Below are positions 33,184 to 42,064 of a DNA stretch of 64,000 nt, in pieces (the stretch's first letter is position 1; every line of letters begins with the position of its first letter). Source of the DNA: CAIVVT01 sp052145115 (GTDB taxonomy: Bacteria; Acidobacteriota; Terriglobia; Bryobacterales; Bryobacteraceae). The stretch covers positions 6,187 to 70,186 of the forward strand of contig JBKQPG010000085.1 of NCBI GenBank assembly GCA_052145115.1, read 5' to 3'. A program made the position numbers and the translations under genes. The notes under the pieces are model-generated. The model had not been told where the DNA came from. It saw only the letters and a program-made list of their open reading frames with translations, and searched no databases.

Positions 33184-35397
33184 ATGAGACTTGCCAAGCT
33201 TTCTATCAAGAACTATCGGATGCTAAGGGACGTAACGATCCCTTTGTCTAAATTCGGCTGCCTGATCGGCGAAAACAACTCAGGCAAGTCGTCCTTCCTA
33301 CAGTCCCTTTCGCTCTTCCTCTCCGGCACGAAGTTGAGTTCCGCCTACTTCTTCGACGAGTCCCAGCCCATCCGGATTGAAGTCACCCTCGAGGATATCG
33401 ACGGCGCCGATCTTGCTCGCTTGGCGGAAGAGCACCGTTCGCGTGTTGCCGCAATCGTCAAAAGCCGGCGTTTGGTACTAGCCCGCGTCTATAGCACGGA
33501 CGGCAAAAGCACTCTTGTGTTCAATTCGCTTGTGCCCTACGACGTCCGGTTTTCGGAGGAGAACGTATCAGCGCTGGTGAAGGGGCAACGTCCGGGGCCG
33601 TCCTTCGTGAGCAGGGTTGTGGCGGTGTTTCCGGAACTTGTCGGCGTTGTGGAACCGACGATGAGGCAGGATGAAGTCAGAATGAAGATTCTGGAGTTTG
33701 CAGACTCCCTTCCGGACGACCAGAAAGCTTCCGCTGACTTGGCCTTACCCACAGGCATTGACAAGAGCATCGAGCCGATGCTGCCGGAGCCGGTCTACAT
33801 CCCGGCGGTTAAGGACTTGTCGGACGACATCAAGACAGCCGAGACCACACCGTTTGGGAAGATCCTCGCTATACTTCTCCGGGCTGTAGAGCCAAAACTG
33901 CCGGATGCACAGAAACTATTCGAGGATCTGAACAGTAAGCTCAACCGAGTGGTCCAGTCCGACGGAACGACTGTTGACCAGCGGCTGGACGAAGTCAAAC
34001 TAATTGAGTCCACCGTCGAGAAATATGTGCGCGAGACTTTTTCGGACGTGGTCCTCCGAATCGCCATTCCTCCTCCGGAGCTCAAGTCCATTTTTTCGTC
34101 TGCCCGAATCTATGCGAACGACGGGGTCGAGGGGCTCATTGACACCAAAGGGGACGGACTGCGCCGAGCGATTGTGTTTTCAATTCTGCGATCCTACGTG
34201 GAACTAACGGCGAGCCTTATTCCCCCGGCGTCGGCAGGGGCGCAGTCGTCGCCCGAGCCGGGGAAGGCGTCGATCTCACCTTCTGAGCCGTCGTATCTGC
34301 TTCTTTTCGAAGAACCCGAGCTTTTCCTTCATCCCAAGTGCCAGCACTTGCTCTTCGACGCGCTGCGCATTTTCGCCACGAAGCATCACGTCCTTGTCAC
34401 AACACACTCCCCGATGTTCTTCGGGCCGGGTGCAACTGAGACGTTTGTCAAGCTTCGCCGGCGCTCGGATGCGACCGTAACGTCCAAGCCCTTCGCCTTG
34501 GCGCAGCCTGTTTCGCTGACTGATATTACCTCCAAGGACCAGTTCCAGCTGATCTGCTTCGAGAACAACAACGCCGCGTTTTTCGCGGATACTGTCGTAC
34601 TGGTGGAAGGCGATAGCGACTACCTACTAATGCCACATGTCGCGCGCACTCTAAATGCGGCCTGGGATGTGGCGAAGTTGCCGTTGCTTTTCGTGCGCAT
34701 GACTGGCAAAGGAAACATTCGTCGATACCGGGGATTTTTCGAGCGATTTGGGATTCGTGTACCTGTGATCGCGGATCTTGACCTGCTGGTGAACGGGTTT
34801 GAGCATATCAGCCCGAGCAGTGCTATTCGGTCTGCGAGGGAGAACCTCTTGCGCCGTGTTGACGAGCTTGCCGCGCCTGACAAGGATGGTCCCTCCTCAA
34901 AAGAAGCCAAGGAGGCACACGAATCCGGCGAGTTGCGCGGATTGTGGCGCCGAGTCAAGGAATTTGGAGCGAGGTTTGGTGCGGGACGATGCTCGCAGGC
35001 GGAGCATGATGAAGTGGTTGAGGCTTTCTTCGCTTGGCAGCGAAAGTCGGAGCGTCTGAGTGTCCTCAAGAGCAGCTCAGACGGGCCACTGCTTGAGCTG
35101 AAGTACAGGCTGCTCGAAATGCTGCGATCGGTTGATGTGTACGTCCTTGAGCGGGGGGCTATCGAGGACTACTACCCGAGCACAATTACGGGCGCTGACA
35201 AGCCCTCACGCGCGCAGGATTTCTGCAGTAAGGTGACCACTAGAGAGGCGCTACTCGAATGCTGCGGAGAACAACACGTTGAGAGGAAGGGCAGGCCGGC
35301 CAGCGTCAGGGAGTTTGACCTTATCTTCAAGGGTATACTCGGAGGGCCACCGGCGGGAGAACACATGACGGAGGAGGCGAGCAGCAGTCGCAGTTGA
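33184..35397 (+). CDS. OLD-family ATPase-Toprim nuclease (possible anti-phage protein)
   Basis: 737 residues. ABC-type ATPase: Walker A GENNSGKSS at 29-37, signature-like DTKGDGLRRAIVFSILRSYVEL near 320-340, Walker B LLLFEEPELFLHP near 371-384 and H-loop TTHSP. A Toprim domain follows, with VVLVEGDSDYLL near 470 (catalytic Glu) and VIADLDLLV near 527 (DxD-like). The C-terminal ~180 residues are unassigned. ATG 33184 has AGGA seven bases upstream. No GajB-type helicase, reverse transcriptase or AriB partner follows, so it is a stand-alone, class 1-like OLD. Base composition is less GC-rich than the flanking arg genes, and it lies in a repeat-rich island, both suggesting transfer. Confidence 0.85.
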   Translation: MRLAKLSIKNYRMLRDVTIPLSKFGCLIGENNSGKSSFLQSLSLFLSGTKLSSAYFFDESQPIRIEVTLEDIDGADLARLAEEHRSRVAAIVKSRRLVLARVYSTDGKSTLVFNSLVPYDVRFSEENVSALVKGQRPGPSFVSRVVAVFPELVGVVEPTMRQDEVRMKILEFADSLPDDQKASADLALPTGIDKSIEPMLPEPVYIPAVKDLSDDIKTAETTPFGKILAILLRAVEPKLPDAQKLFEDLNSKLNRVVQSDGTTVDQRLDEVKLIESTVEKYVRETFSDVVLRIAIPPPELKSIFSSARIYANDGVEGLIDTKGDGLRRAIVFSILRSYVELTASLIPPASAGAQSSPEPGKASISPSEPSYLLLFEEPELFLHPKCQHLLFDALRIFATKHHVLVTTHSPMFFGPGATETFVKLRRRSDATVTSKPFALAQPVSLTDITSKDQFQLICFENNNAAFFADTVVLVEGDSDYLLMPHVARTLNAAWDVAKLPLLFVRMTGKGNIRRYRGFFERFGIRVPVIADLDLLVNGFEHISPSSAIRSARENLLRRVDELAAPDKDGPSSKEAKEAHESGELRGLWRRVKEFGARFGAGRCSQAEHDEVVEAFFAWQRKSERLSVLKSSSDGPLLELKYRLLEMLRSVDVYVLERGAIEDYYPSTITGADKPSRAQDFCSKVTTREALLECCGEQHVERKGRPASVREFDLIFKGILGGPPAGEHMTEEASSSRS

Positions 35398-35470
35398 GGC
35401 AGAACGCACTCGAACTCGCGATCGGCGCTGCCGGCGCTGGTCAGGTACCTGCCTGCTGTCGTGAGAGGCG

Positions 35471-35911
35471 TCAGTTATTCACAAACTCCAGCAGCCGCTC
35501 CTTCACCGCCTTGGCCCGCTGCTCGTCCCAGCACGCCACGAAGATCGTGTCGTCGCCGGCCACCGTCCCCGCCACTTCCGCCCAGTCCTCCTGGTCCAGC
35601 GCCACGGCCAGCGAATTGGCATTCCCCGCCGAGGTCTTCAACACCAGCAGGTTTTGGGCCTGCCGCACGTCGAGGAGGAACTCCTCGAGCACGGTGTGCA
35701 GCTCGCGGCCGATCGAATCGGGGAGGATCTCGCGGTAGCCGTCGGCGGTCTTCGCCAGGCCCAGCTCGCGAATGTCCCGCGACAGCGTGACCTGCGTCGT
35801 CTCGGCGCCCATCGTCCGCAGCTCGCGGGCCAGCTCTTCCTGGGTGGTGATCTTCTTGGAGCGGACCAGCTTGAGGATCTGCCCCTGCCTGTAGTTTTTC
35901 GTCAAAGCCAT
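35471..35911 (-). CDS. argR: Arginine repressor
   Basis: 146 residues with N-terminal winged helix (QGQILKLVRSKKITTQEELARELRTMGAETTQVTLSRDIRELGLAK) and C-terminal arginine-binding hexamer domain (VLKTSAGNANSLAVALDQEDWAEVAGTVAGDDTIFVAC). Start ATG 35911 lies inside the end of argH, so it is translated from the argGH transcript. It should bind the ARG boxes at argF. Confidence 0.96.
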   Translation of the reverse strand: MALTKNYRQGQILKLVRSKKITTQEELARELRTMGAETTQVTLSRDIRELGLAKTADGYREILPDSIGRELHTVLEEFLLDVRQAQNLLVLKTSAGNANSLAVALDQEDWAEVAGTVAGDDTIFVACWDEQRAKAVKERLLEFVNN

Positions 35912-37290
35912 GACTTGAGCCTCTTCCGCGCGGCCTCCAGGGCCTTGCGCACCGTCTCCGGCGCCGTGCCGCCCGCCGCCGTTCGGGTCAACATTCCTTC
36001 GCTTGGATTCATCAGCCGGACCATCTCCGGCTGCAACCGCTTATCAAACGCCGCCAGCGCCTCGCCCGTCCAATCGCCCGGCTTCTTGCCGGTCTTCACG
36101 CTCTCCAGCACCAGCCTTCCCACCAGTTGGTGCGCCTGGTGGAACGGCACCCCGCGCCGCGCCAGCTCCTCGGCCAGGTCCGTCGCCACCAGCCATCCAT
36201 CCTCCGCCGCCGCCCGCGGCGAGGCCGGTTTCAGCCGGGCAGTCCGCACCACCAGCGCCGCCATCTCCAGCGACCCGCGGAGCTGCGCCACGGCGTCGAA
36301 CAGCGGCTCCTTGTCTTCCTGCAGGTCGCGATTGTAAGTCATCGGCAATCCCTTCAGCGTCACCAGCAGCGAGGTCAGGTCGCCGATCACGCGCCCGCAC
36401 TTGCCGCGCATCAGCTCGAGGGAATCCGGGTTCTTCTTCTGCGGCATCAGGCTCGACCCGCTGGTCACCGTGTCGCCCAGCTCCAGCCAGCCGAATTCTT
36501 CCGAACTATAAAGGATCCAATCCTCCGCCAGCCGGCTCAGGTGCAGCATCGTCACTGCCGCCGCGTACACAAAATCGAGCGCCCAGTCGCGGTCCGCCGC
36601 CACGTCCATCGAATTGGCTGTGATGCCCTCGAAGCCCAGCTCGCGGGCGAGCGCATCGCGGTCCACCGGGAATCCGCTCCCGGCGAGCGCGCCCGAGCCC
36701 AGCGGCATCACGTTCACCCGCTGGCGCGTCTGCTCGAGCCGCTCCCGGTCGCGCGTGAACATCTCGAAATACGCCAGCAGATAGTGCGCCCACGTCACCG
36801 GCTGCGCCGGCCGCATGTGCGTGTAGCCCGGAATCACCGCCTCCGGATGCGCCTCGGCCGAATCCAGCAGCGCCTCCATCAGCCGCGCCAGCAGCTCCAG
36901 CGCGCCGTCGATCTCGCCCCGCAGCCACAGCCGCGTGTCCAGCGATACCTGCTCGTTGCGGCTGCGCCCGGTGTGGATCTTATCCGCCACCTCGCCCGTC
37001 AGCTCCTTCAGCCGCGCGATGACGTAGGTGTGGATGTCCTCCTCTTCGCCTGTGGCCGCGCCCTCTTCCGGAATGCGCTCCAGCGCCTCCACGATCGTCC
37101 GCGCCTCGTCTTTCGTCAGGATCCCCACCCGCTCCAGCGCCCGCGCGTAGGCCTGCGAGCCCGCGATGTCCGCCTGAAACAACTTGCGGTCGATATGCAG
37201 TGACCCGCTGAAGCGCTCGAACACCTCCGACGGCCCGCCTTCGAAGCGCCCGCCCCACAGTTTCGATGCATTCCGCGCGTCCGCGCTCAC
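35902..37290 (-). CDS. argH: Argininosuccinate lyase
   Basis: Last step of arginine synthesis: splits argininosuccinate to arginine and fumarate. 462 residues. KLWGGRFEGG start block, HTGRSRNEQVSLDTRLWLR, GYTHMRPAQPVTWAHYLLAY and the signature GSSLMPQKKNPDSLELMRGK are all present. The start is GTG 37290, overlapping the argG stop (GTGA); the reading frame is open far upstream, but that part is antisense-like shadow inside argG. Its end overlaps argR by ten bases. Confidence 0.96.
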   Translation of the reverse strand: MSADARNASKLWGGRFEGGPSEVFERFSGSLHIDRKLFQADIAGSQAYARALERVGILTKDEARTIVEALERIPEEGAATGEEEDIHTYVIARLKELTGEVADKIHTGRSRNEQVSLDTRLWLRGEIDGALELLARLMEALLDSAEAHPEAVIPGYTHMRPAQPVTWAHYLLAYFEMFTRDRERLEQTRQRVNVMPLGSGALAGSGFPVDRDALARELGFEGITANSMDVAADRDWALDFVYAAAVTMLHLSRLAEDWILYSSEEFGWLELGDTVTSGSSLMPQKKNPDSLELMRGKCGRVIGDLTSLLVTLKGLPMTYNRDLQEDKEPLFDAVAQLRGSLEMAALVVRTARLKPASPRAAAEDGWLVATDLAEELARRGVPFHQAHQLVGRLVLESVKTGKKPGDWTGEALAAFDKRLQPEMVRLMNPSEGMLTRTAAGGTAPETVRKALEAARKRLKSWL

Positions 37291-38501
37291 TTGCCCTTGC
37301 CCTCCAGCAGCGCTTTCATCTTCACCGGCAATCCCACCAGGTTGATGAAGCCCAGCGCGTCTTTCTGGTCGTAGCTTGCGCCCATCGTGAAGCTCGCCAT
37401 GTCCCGCGAGTACAGCGAATTCGGCGAGTGCCGCTCCAGCACCTCGATATTGCCCTTGTACAGCCGCAGCCGCACCTCGCCGCTCACCGGCTTGCTGGCT
37501 TCGGCGAAGAACGCGTCCAGAGCTTCCCTTAAGGGCGTAAACCACAGCCCGTTGTAAACCAATTCGGCGTAATCCAGCGCCAGCTTCTGTTTGTAATGCA
37601 GCGTGCTCTTGTCCAGCGCCAGCGCCTCCAGCTCGCGGTGCGCGGCATAGATCAGCGTCCCGCCCGGCGTCTCGTAACAGCCCCGCGACTTCATCCCCAC
37701 AAAGCGGTTTTCCACCAGGTCGATGCGCCCGATGGCGTGCGCTCCGCCCAGCGCGTTCAGCTTCTCCACCAGGCCCGCCGCGCTGGTGGCGCGCTTCCCG
37801 TTCAGCGACACCGGCACGCCGTGCTCGAAGCGGATCGACACCTGGGCCGGCTCGTCCGGCGCTTCCTGCGGCGACTTCGTGAGCATCCACATGTCCGCCG
37901 GCGCCGGGTTGCCCGGATCCTCCAGCGCGCCGCCCTCGTGCGAAATGTGCCACAGGTTGCGGTCGCGCGAGTAGATCTTTTCCACGCTCTGCGCAATCGG
38001 CACGTTGTGCTGCCGCGCATACGCAATCCCGTCCTCGCGCGAAATGATCGACCACTCCCTCCACGGCGCAATCACCTGCAGGTGCGGCGCCAGCGCCTTG
38101 TAGGCCAGCTCGAACCGCACCTGGTCGTTGCCCTTGCCGGTGCAGCCGTGTGCCAGGCCGTCGCAGCCCGTCTGGAGCGCTACTTCCACCTGTTTCTTCG
38201 CCAGCAGCGGCCGCGCGATCGACGTGCCCAGCAGGTATTTCTCCTCGTACACGCTCCCCGCGCGCACGATCTTCCACACGTAGTCCCGGACGAACTCCTC
38301 CTTCATGTCGGCCACGTGCACTTCGCTCGCGCCCGTGGCGAGCGCCTTGGCCTCCAGGCCGCTCAGCTCCTCGCCGCCCTGCCCGATGTCGCCGCACACC
38401 GCCACCACCTCGCAGCCGTAGTTCTCCTTCAGCCACGGAATGATGATCGACGTGTCCAACCCGCCCGAGTAGGCCAGCGCCACTTTTTTCGGCTTATTCA
38501 T
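37287..38501 (-). CDS. argG: Argininosuccinate synthase
   Basis: Joins citrulline and aspartate using ATP. 404 residues. ATP-binding KVALAYSGGLDTSIIIPWLKENYGCEVVAVCGDIGQG, the GCTGKGNDQVRFELAYKALAP block and GRIDLVENRFVGMKSRGCYETPGG identify it. Overlaps argH at its 3' end and is 74 bp downstream of argF. Confidence 0.97.
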   Translation of the reverse strand: MNKPKKVALAYSGGLDTSIIIPWLKENYGCEVVAVCGDIGQGGEELSGLEAKALATGASEVHVADMKEEFVRDYVWKIVRAGSVYEEKYLLGTSIARPLLAKKQVEVALQTGCDGLAHGCTGKGNDQVRFELAYKALAPHLQVIAPWREWSIISREDGIAYARQHNVPIAQSVEKIYSRDRNLWHISHEGGALEDPGNPAPADMWMLTKSPQEAPDEPAQVSIRFEHGVPVSLNGKRATSAAGLVEKLNALGGAHAIGRIDLVENRFVGMKSRGCYETPGGTLIYAAHRELEALALDKSTLHYKQKLALDYAELVYNGLWFTPLREALDAFFAEASKPVSGEVRLRLYKGNIEVLERHSPNSLYSRDMASFTMGASYDQKDALGFINLVGLPVKMKALLEGKGK

Positions 38502-38575
38502 GAGTCCTCTCCCAACAAGATCTTACCTGTTCGGCGCACTCCGGCCCAGCCCTGGCCGCCGCGCCGCGCCCAGGC

Positions 38576-39547
38576 TCACTCTCCCAGCAGCATGACGATC
38601 AGCGCCTTCTGCGCGTGCAGCCGGTTCTCGGCCTGGTCGAAGACCACCGCCGAGGTCGACTCCATCACCGCGTCGGTAACCTCTTCATCGCGATGCGCCG
38701 GCAGGCAGTGCAGGAACAGCGCCCCCGGCGCGGCCATGTGCATCAGGTCGATGTTCACCTGGTATGGCGCGAACACGCGCGCCCGCTCGAACGCCTCGTG
38801 CTCCTGGCCCATCGAGGCCCACACGTCCGTGTACACCGCCTCGGCCCCCCGCAGTCCCTCTTCCAGATCATTACTTATATGCACCTGGCAGCCGTTGCGC
38901 CGCGCGAATCCCTCGGCCTGCCGGAAAATGCCCGCGTCGGGCTCGTAGCCCGGCGGCGTGATCACGGTCAGGTCCATCCCCAATCGCGCGCCATCCAGCA
39001 GCAGCGAGTGCGCCACGTTGTTGCCGTCGCCGATGAAGGCCAGCTTGTGCCCCTGCCAGCCGCCCCAATGCTCCTTCAGCGTCAGCATGTCGGCCAGCGC
39101 CTGGCACGGATGGTAGCGGTCGCTCAGTGCGTTCACCACCGGGACCTGGGCCCACGTCGCCAGTTCGTCGATCGTCGTTTGGGAGAACGTCCGGGCCACA
39201 ATCAGGTCGGTCCAGCGCTCCAGATTCCGCGCCACATCCTTCACCGGCTCGCGTCCGCCCACCGGGCCGATGCTCTGGATCGTGTCGCCGCCCAGTTGCT
39301 TGGCCGCCACCTCGAAAGTGATGCGCGTCCGCAGCGACGGCTTCTCGAACAACAGGCTCAGGATGCGCCCTTTGAGAAACCCGCGATAGGCCCCCGGACG
39401 GCGCTTCACGTCCGCCGCAAGTTCAAGCGCCTGAAGGAGTTCTTCCTGCGTCAGGTCGAAGTCGCTAGCCACGTTTCCAGCCGCGATGCGCGCTGCGCCC
39501 TGGAGCGGCAAAGCCTGTGTCATAGAGGAGCTCGATTCGTCGTCCAT
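38576..39547 (-). CDS. argF: Ornithine carbamoyltransferase
   Basis: Forms citrulline from ornithine and carbamoyl phosphate. 323 residues. FEKPSLRTRITFEVAAKQLGG (carbamoyl-phosphate site), DRYHPCQALADMLTL and the C-terminal FLHCLPAHRDEEV are diagnostic. ATG 39547 overlaps an ARG box and has no ribosome site; ATG 39523 is an alternative, also without one. If transcription starts in the ARG-box region the mRNA would be close to leaderless. Confidence 0.96.
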   Translation of the reverse strand: MDDESSSSMTQALPLQGAARIAAGNVASDFDLTQEELLQALELAADVKRRPGAYRGFLKGRILSLLFEKPSLRTRITFEVAAKQLGGDTIQSIGPVGGREPVKDVARNLERWTDLIVARTFSQTTIDELATWAQVPVVNALSDRYHPCQALADMLTLKEHWGGWQGHKLAFIGDGNNVAHSLLLDGARLGMDLTVITPPGYEPDAGIFRQAEGFARRNGCQVHISNDLEEGLRGAEAVYTDVWASMGQEHEAFERARVFAPYQVNIDLMHMAAPGALFLHCLPAHRDEEVTDAVMESTSAVVFDQAENRLHAQKALIVMLLGE

Positions 39548-39583
39548 GAATACTTATTCAACTATATGAATAATTACACAATT
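39545..39583 (-). promoter_or_regulatory. Tandem ARG boxes at argF
   Basis: TGAATACTTATTCA at 39547-39560 is a near-perfect ArgR half-site pair (TGAAT-N4-ATTCA). A second, weaker TGAATAATTACA begins 20 bases away at 39567. The pair matches the usual spacing of about two helical turns and overlaps the argF start codon, giving direct arginine-dependent repression by the operon's own argR. Confidence 0.8.
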
Positions 39584-39624
39584 TGCGCCGCACCGCAACC
39601 TCGCCCGTGAAAAAGCGGTGTTTT

Positions 39625-40764
39625 TCACGCTCCGCGCCGGAGGATTTCCATGAAAATCGCGGGGATTTCGAACACCGCGCGGTTGTTGGCGGCCGCCGCG
39701 CACATGCGCATTTTATTCAGTCCGTCGCCCGCCAGGATCTGCTCCTCCACCGTCCGGGCGATGTGGCGGAAGCTCTTCAGCACGATTCCGTAGCCGTTTT
39801 CGGTGAGCCACTCGGCGTTGTAGCGCTCCTGGGGCAGGGTCAGGGCATTGCGGACGGTGATGCAGGGCAGCCCCATGTGCACCGCCTCGCTCAGGCTCCC
39901 GGGCCCCGGCTTGCCGATGAAAAAATCAGCAAGCCGCATGTAATAAGGCACTTGCGAGGTAAAGCCGACCACGTGGCGGCGCAGGTTGCCGGGTGCCGTG
40001 CGGAGCGTCTTCTCAAGCTTGGCGCTGCGCCCGGCGATGAGGATCAACTGCAGGTCGGCGGAGAGCGGCTCCAGCCGCTGCGCGATCCGGGCCATGGCCT
40101 TGGAGCCGTACCCGCCAAACAGCACAAGTCCTGTCACTACATTGGGATCCAGGCCCAGCTTGAGGCGTTCGGCGGTGCGGTCCAGGACCGGGAGATCGTA
40201 AAACGCGGGCTGCAGGATCATCCCCGAAGCCAGGAACACCCGTTCCGCCGGATGACCCATGGCCCGCGCCTGCGCGACGGCGCGCGGCGTTCCGCAGATG
40301 AAATACTGCGCTTGGCGCTCCATCCAGAAATGCGGCGGATAATCCGCAAGATCCGTCAGGACAGTCACATACGGGCGTCCCGGGGCCACCCGGCGCCAGG
40401 CGTCGTAGAGCGCCCGGTTGAAATTCGGCACCAGGCTCACGGCCATGTCCGGCAGCCGGCCCTGCCACGAGTTGCGCAGCAGCCGCACCTCGGAGCGATG
40501 GTACAGGCGGATCAGCCGCTGCATCACCCGCAGGCTGCGCTTGGAGCCCAGGGTCCAGCCGCGGCGCAGCATGCGGTTATAGAGCTCCTGCAGATCGACT
40601 CTCAAAACCTTGCGGAAGACGTCCACCGGGTCGAGCACCTCCCGGAGGTGCAGCAGGCGCGCTTCCAGCGACGGGAAATCCTTCTCGATGATCGACTTAA
40701 GGGCGGTCGCCGCGGCCCGGTGCCCGCCCCCGGCGTCGAAGTAGATGAGATCGATGGTGGCCAT
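39625..40764 (-). CDS. MGDG-synthase-like (GT28) glycosyltransferase
   Basis: 379 residues. N-terminal MGDG_synth domain: IDLIYFDAGGGHRAAATALKSII with the glycine-rich acceptor loop. C-terminal GT28 domain: VLFGGYGSKAMARI and VGFTSQVPYYMRLADFFIGKPGPGSLSEAVHMGLPCI, the nucleotide-sugar-binding motif of MurG/UgtP-type enzymes. Probably transfers a hexose to diacylglycerol to make a membrane glycolipid. Start ATG 40764 (AGGTGA 11 bases upstream); GTG 40779 is the alternative. Confidence 0.82.
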   Translation of the reverse strand: MATIDLIYFDAGGGHRAAATALKSIIEKDFPSLEARLLHLREVLDPVDVFRKVLRVDLQELYNRMLRRGWTLGSKRSLRVMQRLIRLYHRSEVRLLRNSWQGRLPDMAVSLVPNFNRALYDAWRRVAPGRPYVTVLTDLADYPPHFWMERQAQYFICGTPRAVAQARAMGHPAERVFLASGMILQPAFYDLPVLDRTAERLKLGLDPNVVTGLVLFGGYGSKAMARIAQRLEPLSADLQLILIAGRSAKLEKTLRTAPGNLRRHVVGFTSQVPYYMRLADFFIGKPGPGSLSEAVHMGLPCITVRNALTLPQERYNAEWLTENGYGIVLKSFRHIARTVEEQILAGDGLNKMRMCAAAANNRAVFEIPAIFMEILRRGA

Positions 40765-41058
40765 CCGTGACGTTCTCACCTATTGTATCCGGGCGGGCGG
40801 CCGCGCCGCCGCTGACCCAATCGTCTAAGTGACTCTTTTTGCATGGGCTTGTTCCCGGCCGGCGGGTTCGGCCCGACGTCCGGGCAGGGCGCCAGGGGCT
40901 GGAAAACCGGACCCGCATCCCCGAAATTCGTTGGCCTTCGTAGCCTGTCGGGGGGAGTGGCAGGGGTGGACCGGACGCGCATAGTGGAAGGTGAGGACGG
41001 GCCAACCATCCCGCAGGGTGGACCATCCCCAGAAAGAATCCTAGGAGACTCAATACCC
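40765..41058 (+). promoter_or_regulatory. Structured, gene-free leader upstream of the Lys/Thr-rich small protein
   Basis: About 290 bp with no supportable ORF but several short stems (CTGGAAAACCGG at about 40898) and near-repeats (GGTGGACC at 40965 and 41019). Resembles a long structured 5' leader. No known riboswitch consensus could be matched. AGGAG lies about 11 bases before ATG 41059. Confidence 0.3.
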
Positions 41059-41226
41059 ATGAAGAAGTTAGTTGCTGTTGTGATGTTCGCCGTCTTCTCG
41101 ACGCTGTGCTTCGCTCAGGCTCCGGCCGCGACGGACACCACCAAGACGACCAAGAAGGCGACCAAGGCCAAGACGACCAAGGCCAAGAAGACCACCGCGA
41201 AGAAGACCACCGAAGCGCCGAAGTAG
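41059..41226 (+). CDS. Small secreted Lys/Thr-rich protein
   Basis: 55 residues: a signal peptide (MKKLVAVVMFAVFSTLCFA) and a mature part of 36 residues that is almost only Lys, Thr and Ala in short KTTKKA-like repeats. Very basic, probably disordered; could bind nucleic acid or anionic surface polymer. No family is assigned. It has a long leader and its own terminator. Confidence 0.65.
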   Translation: MKKLVAVVMFAVFSTLCFAQAPAATDTTKTTKKATKAKTTKAKKTTAKKTTEAPK

Positions 41227-41252
41227 TATTCGCGCCCGATTCAGTTATCTTT

Positions 41253-41295
41253 TCAAGAGGCCGCGCGGCTCGCAAGGGCTGGGCGGTCTCTTGTC
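41253..41295 (+). terminator. Hairpin after the Lys/Thr-rich gene
   Basis: CAAGAGGCCG and CGGTCTCTTG pair over ten bases with one mismatch and are followed by TCGTTTCGG. Plausible terminator with a weak U-tract. Confidence 0.5.
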
Positions 41296-41451
41296 GTTTC
41301 GGCAGTGCAGCCACGCCGGGTCCGCGCCGCCCGCTCGCCGCCCAACGGGGCGGATCGATTTCTGCTAAATTGGGATTTCAAGCCATTCAATGAGAATTGT
41401 GGTTTTTTTCACGGCTTCTTGACATAACCCGCTCACACTGAAGCTGGGACA

Positions 41452-41988
41452 ATGTCCGGTCTAGCGCAAGTCGTTCTGAATTCCATCTCGCGGCGCGATC
41501 ACGTGATCATGCGCAAGCTGCATCGGTGGTCTGCGCCAAAATGGTTCCGGATGTGGATGATTTGTGCGACGCGCGGCGGAGACGGCTGGCTGTGGTACGT
41601 GCTGGGCGCGTTCCTGCTCACCTTCGGCGGTGCGCAAGCTCGGCTGGTGGTGGCCGAGAGCGGCTTCGCGGCGGGCATCGGAATCGTCGTTTTCCTGGGT
41701 TTGAAGCGTGCCGCGGGCCGGCGCCGGCCGTGCGCGCTGGAGCCGCATTGCTGGTCCACGCTGCTCCCGCCGGACCGCTTTTCGTTCCCCTCGGGCCATA
41801 GCATCACGGCTTTTGCGATCTGCACGCCGCTGGTGCTGCAGTATCCGGCCGCCGCGCCGGGCATCTTGTTCTGCGCCGTGAGCATCGCGGTCTCGCGCAT
41901 CATCCTGGGCATGCACTTCCTGAGCGACGTGGTCGCGGGCAGCGTGCTGGGGTGGATGCTGGGGCTGGCCGTGCGGCAGCTCTTTTAG
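41452..41988 (+). CDS. PAP2-family membrane phosphatase
   Basis: 178 residues with four or five membrane segments. All three lipid-phosphatase motifs are visible: KRAAGRRRP (KX6RP), FPSGHSITAF (PSGH) and SRIILGMHFLSDV (SRX5HX3D). Likely dephosphorylates phosphatidic acid, undecaprenyl pyrophosphate or a related lipid on the outer face of the inner membrane. Upstream of aroC by about 76 bp but probably a separate transcript. Confidence 0.88.
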   Translation: MSGLAQVVLNSISRRDHVIMRKLHRWSAPKWFRMWMICATRGGDGWLWYVLGAFLLTFGGAQARLVVAESGFAAGIGIVVFLGLKRAAGRRRPCALEPHCWSTLLPPDRFSFPSGHSITAFAICTPLVLQYPAAAPGILFCAVSIAVSRIILGMHFLSDVVAGSVLGWMLGLAVRQLF

Positions 41989-42064
41989 CGCTCCGGCGCG
42001 AGCCTCTTTTCGACTCATAAATTGCTGTTTCTCAACGCCTTGCATTAAGATGGTGGGTACCCTT

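Noticed and set aside
33184..35397. Gabija or PARIS system
   Set aside because: No GajB-type UvrD helicase and no AriB partner follow; the next gene is argR on the opposite strand. Only the OLD component is present.
37290..38436. N-terminal extension of argH into argG
   Set aside because: The frame stays open but encodes Gly/Arg-rich shadow sequence; argH homology begins exactly at GTG 37290, which overlaps the argG stop.
40880..41050. Cyclic-di-GMP, cobalamin or fluoride riboswitch
   Set aside because: Tried by eye against the known conserved cores; none of the required invariant blocks is present.
41415..41450. Sigma-70 promoter for the PAP2 gene (TTGACA at 41418)
   Set aside because: A good -35 word, but no acceptable -10 at 16-18 bases.
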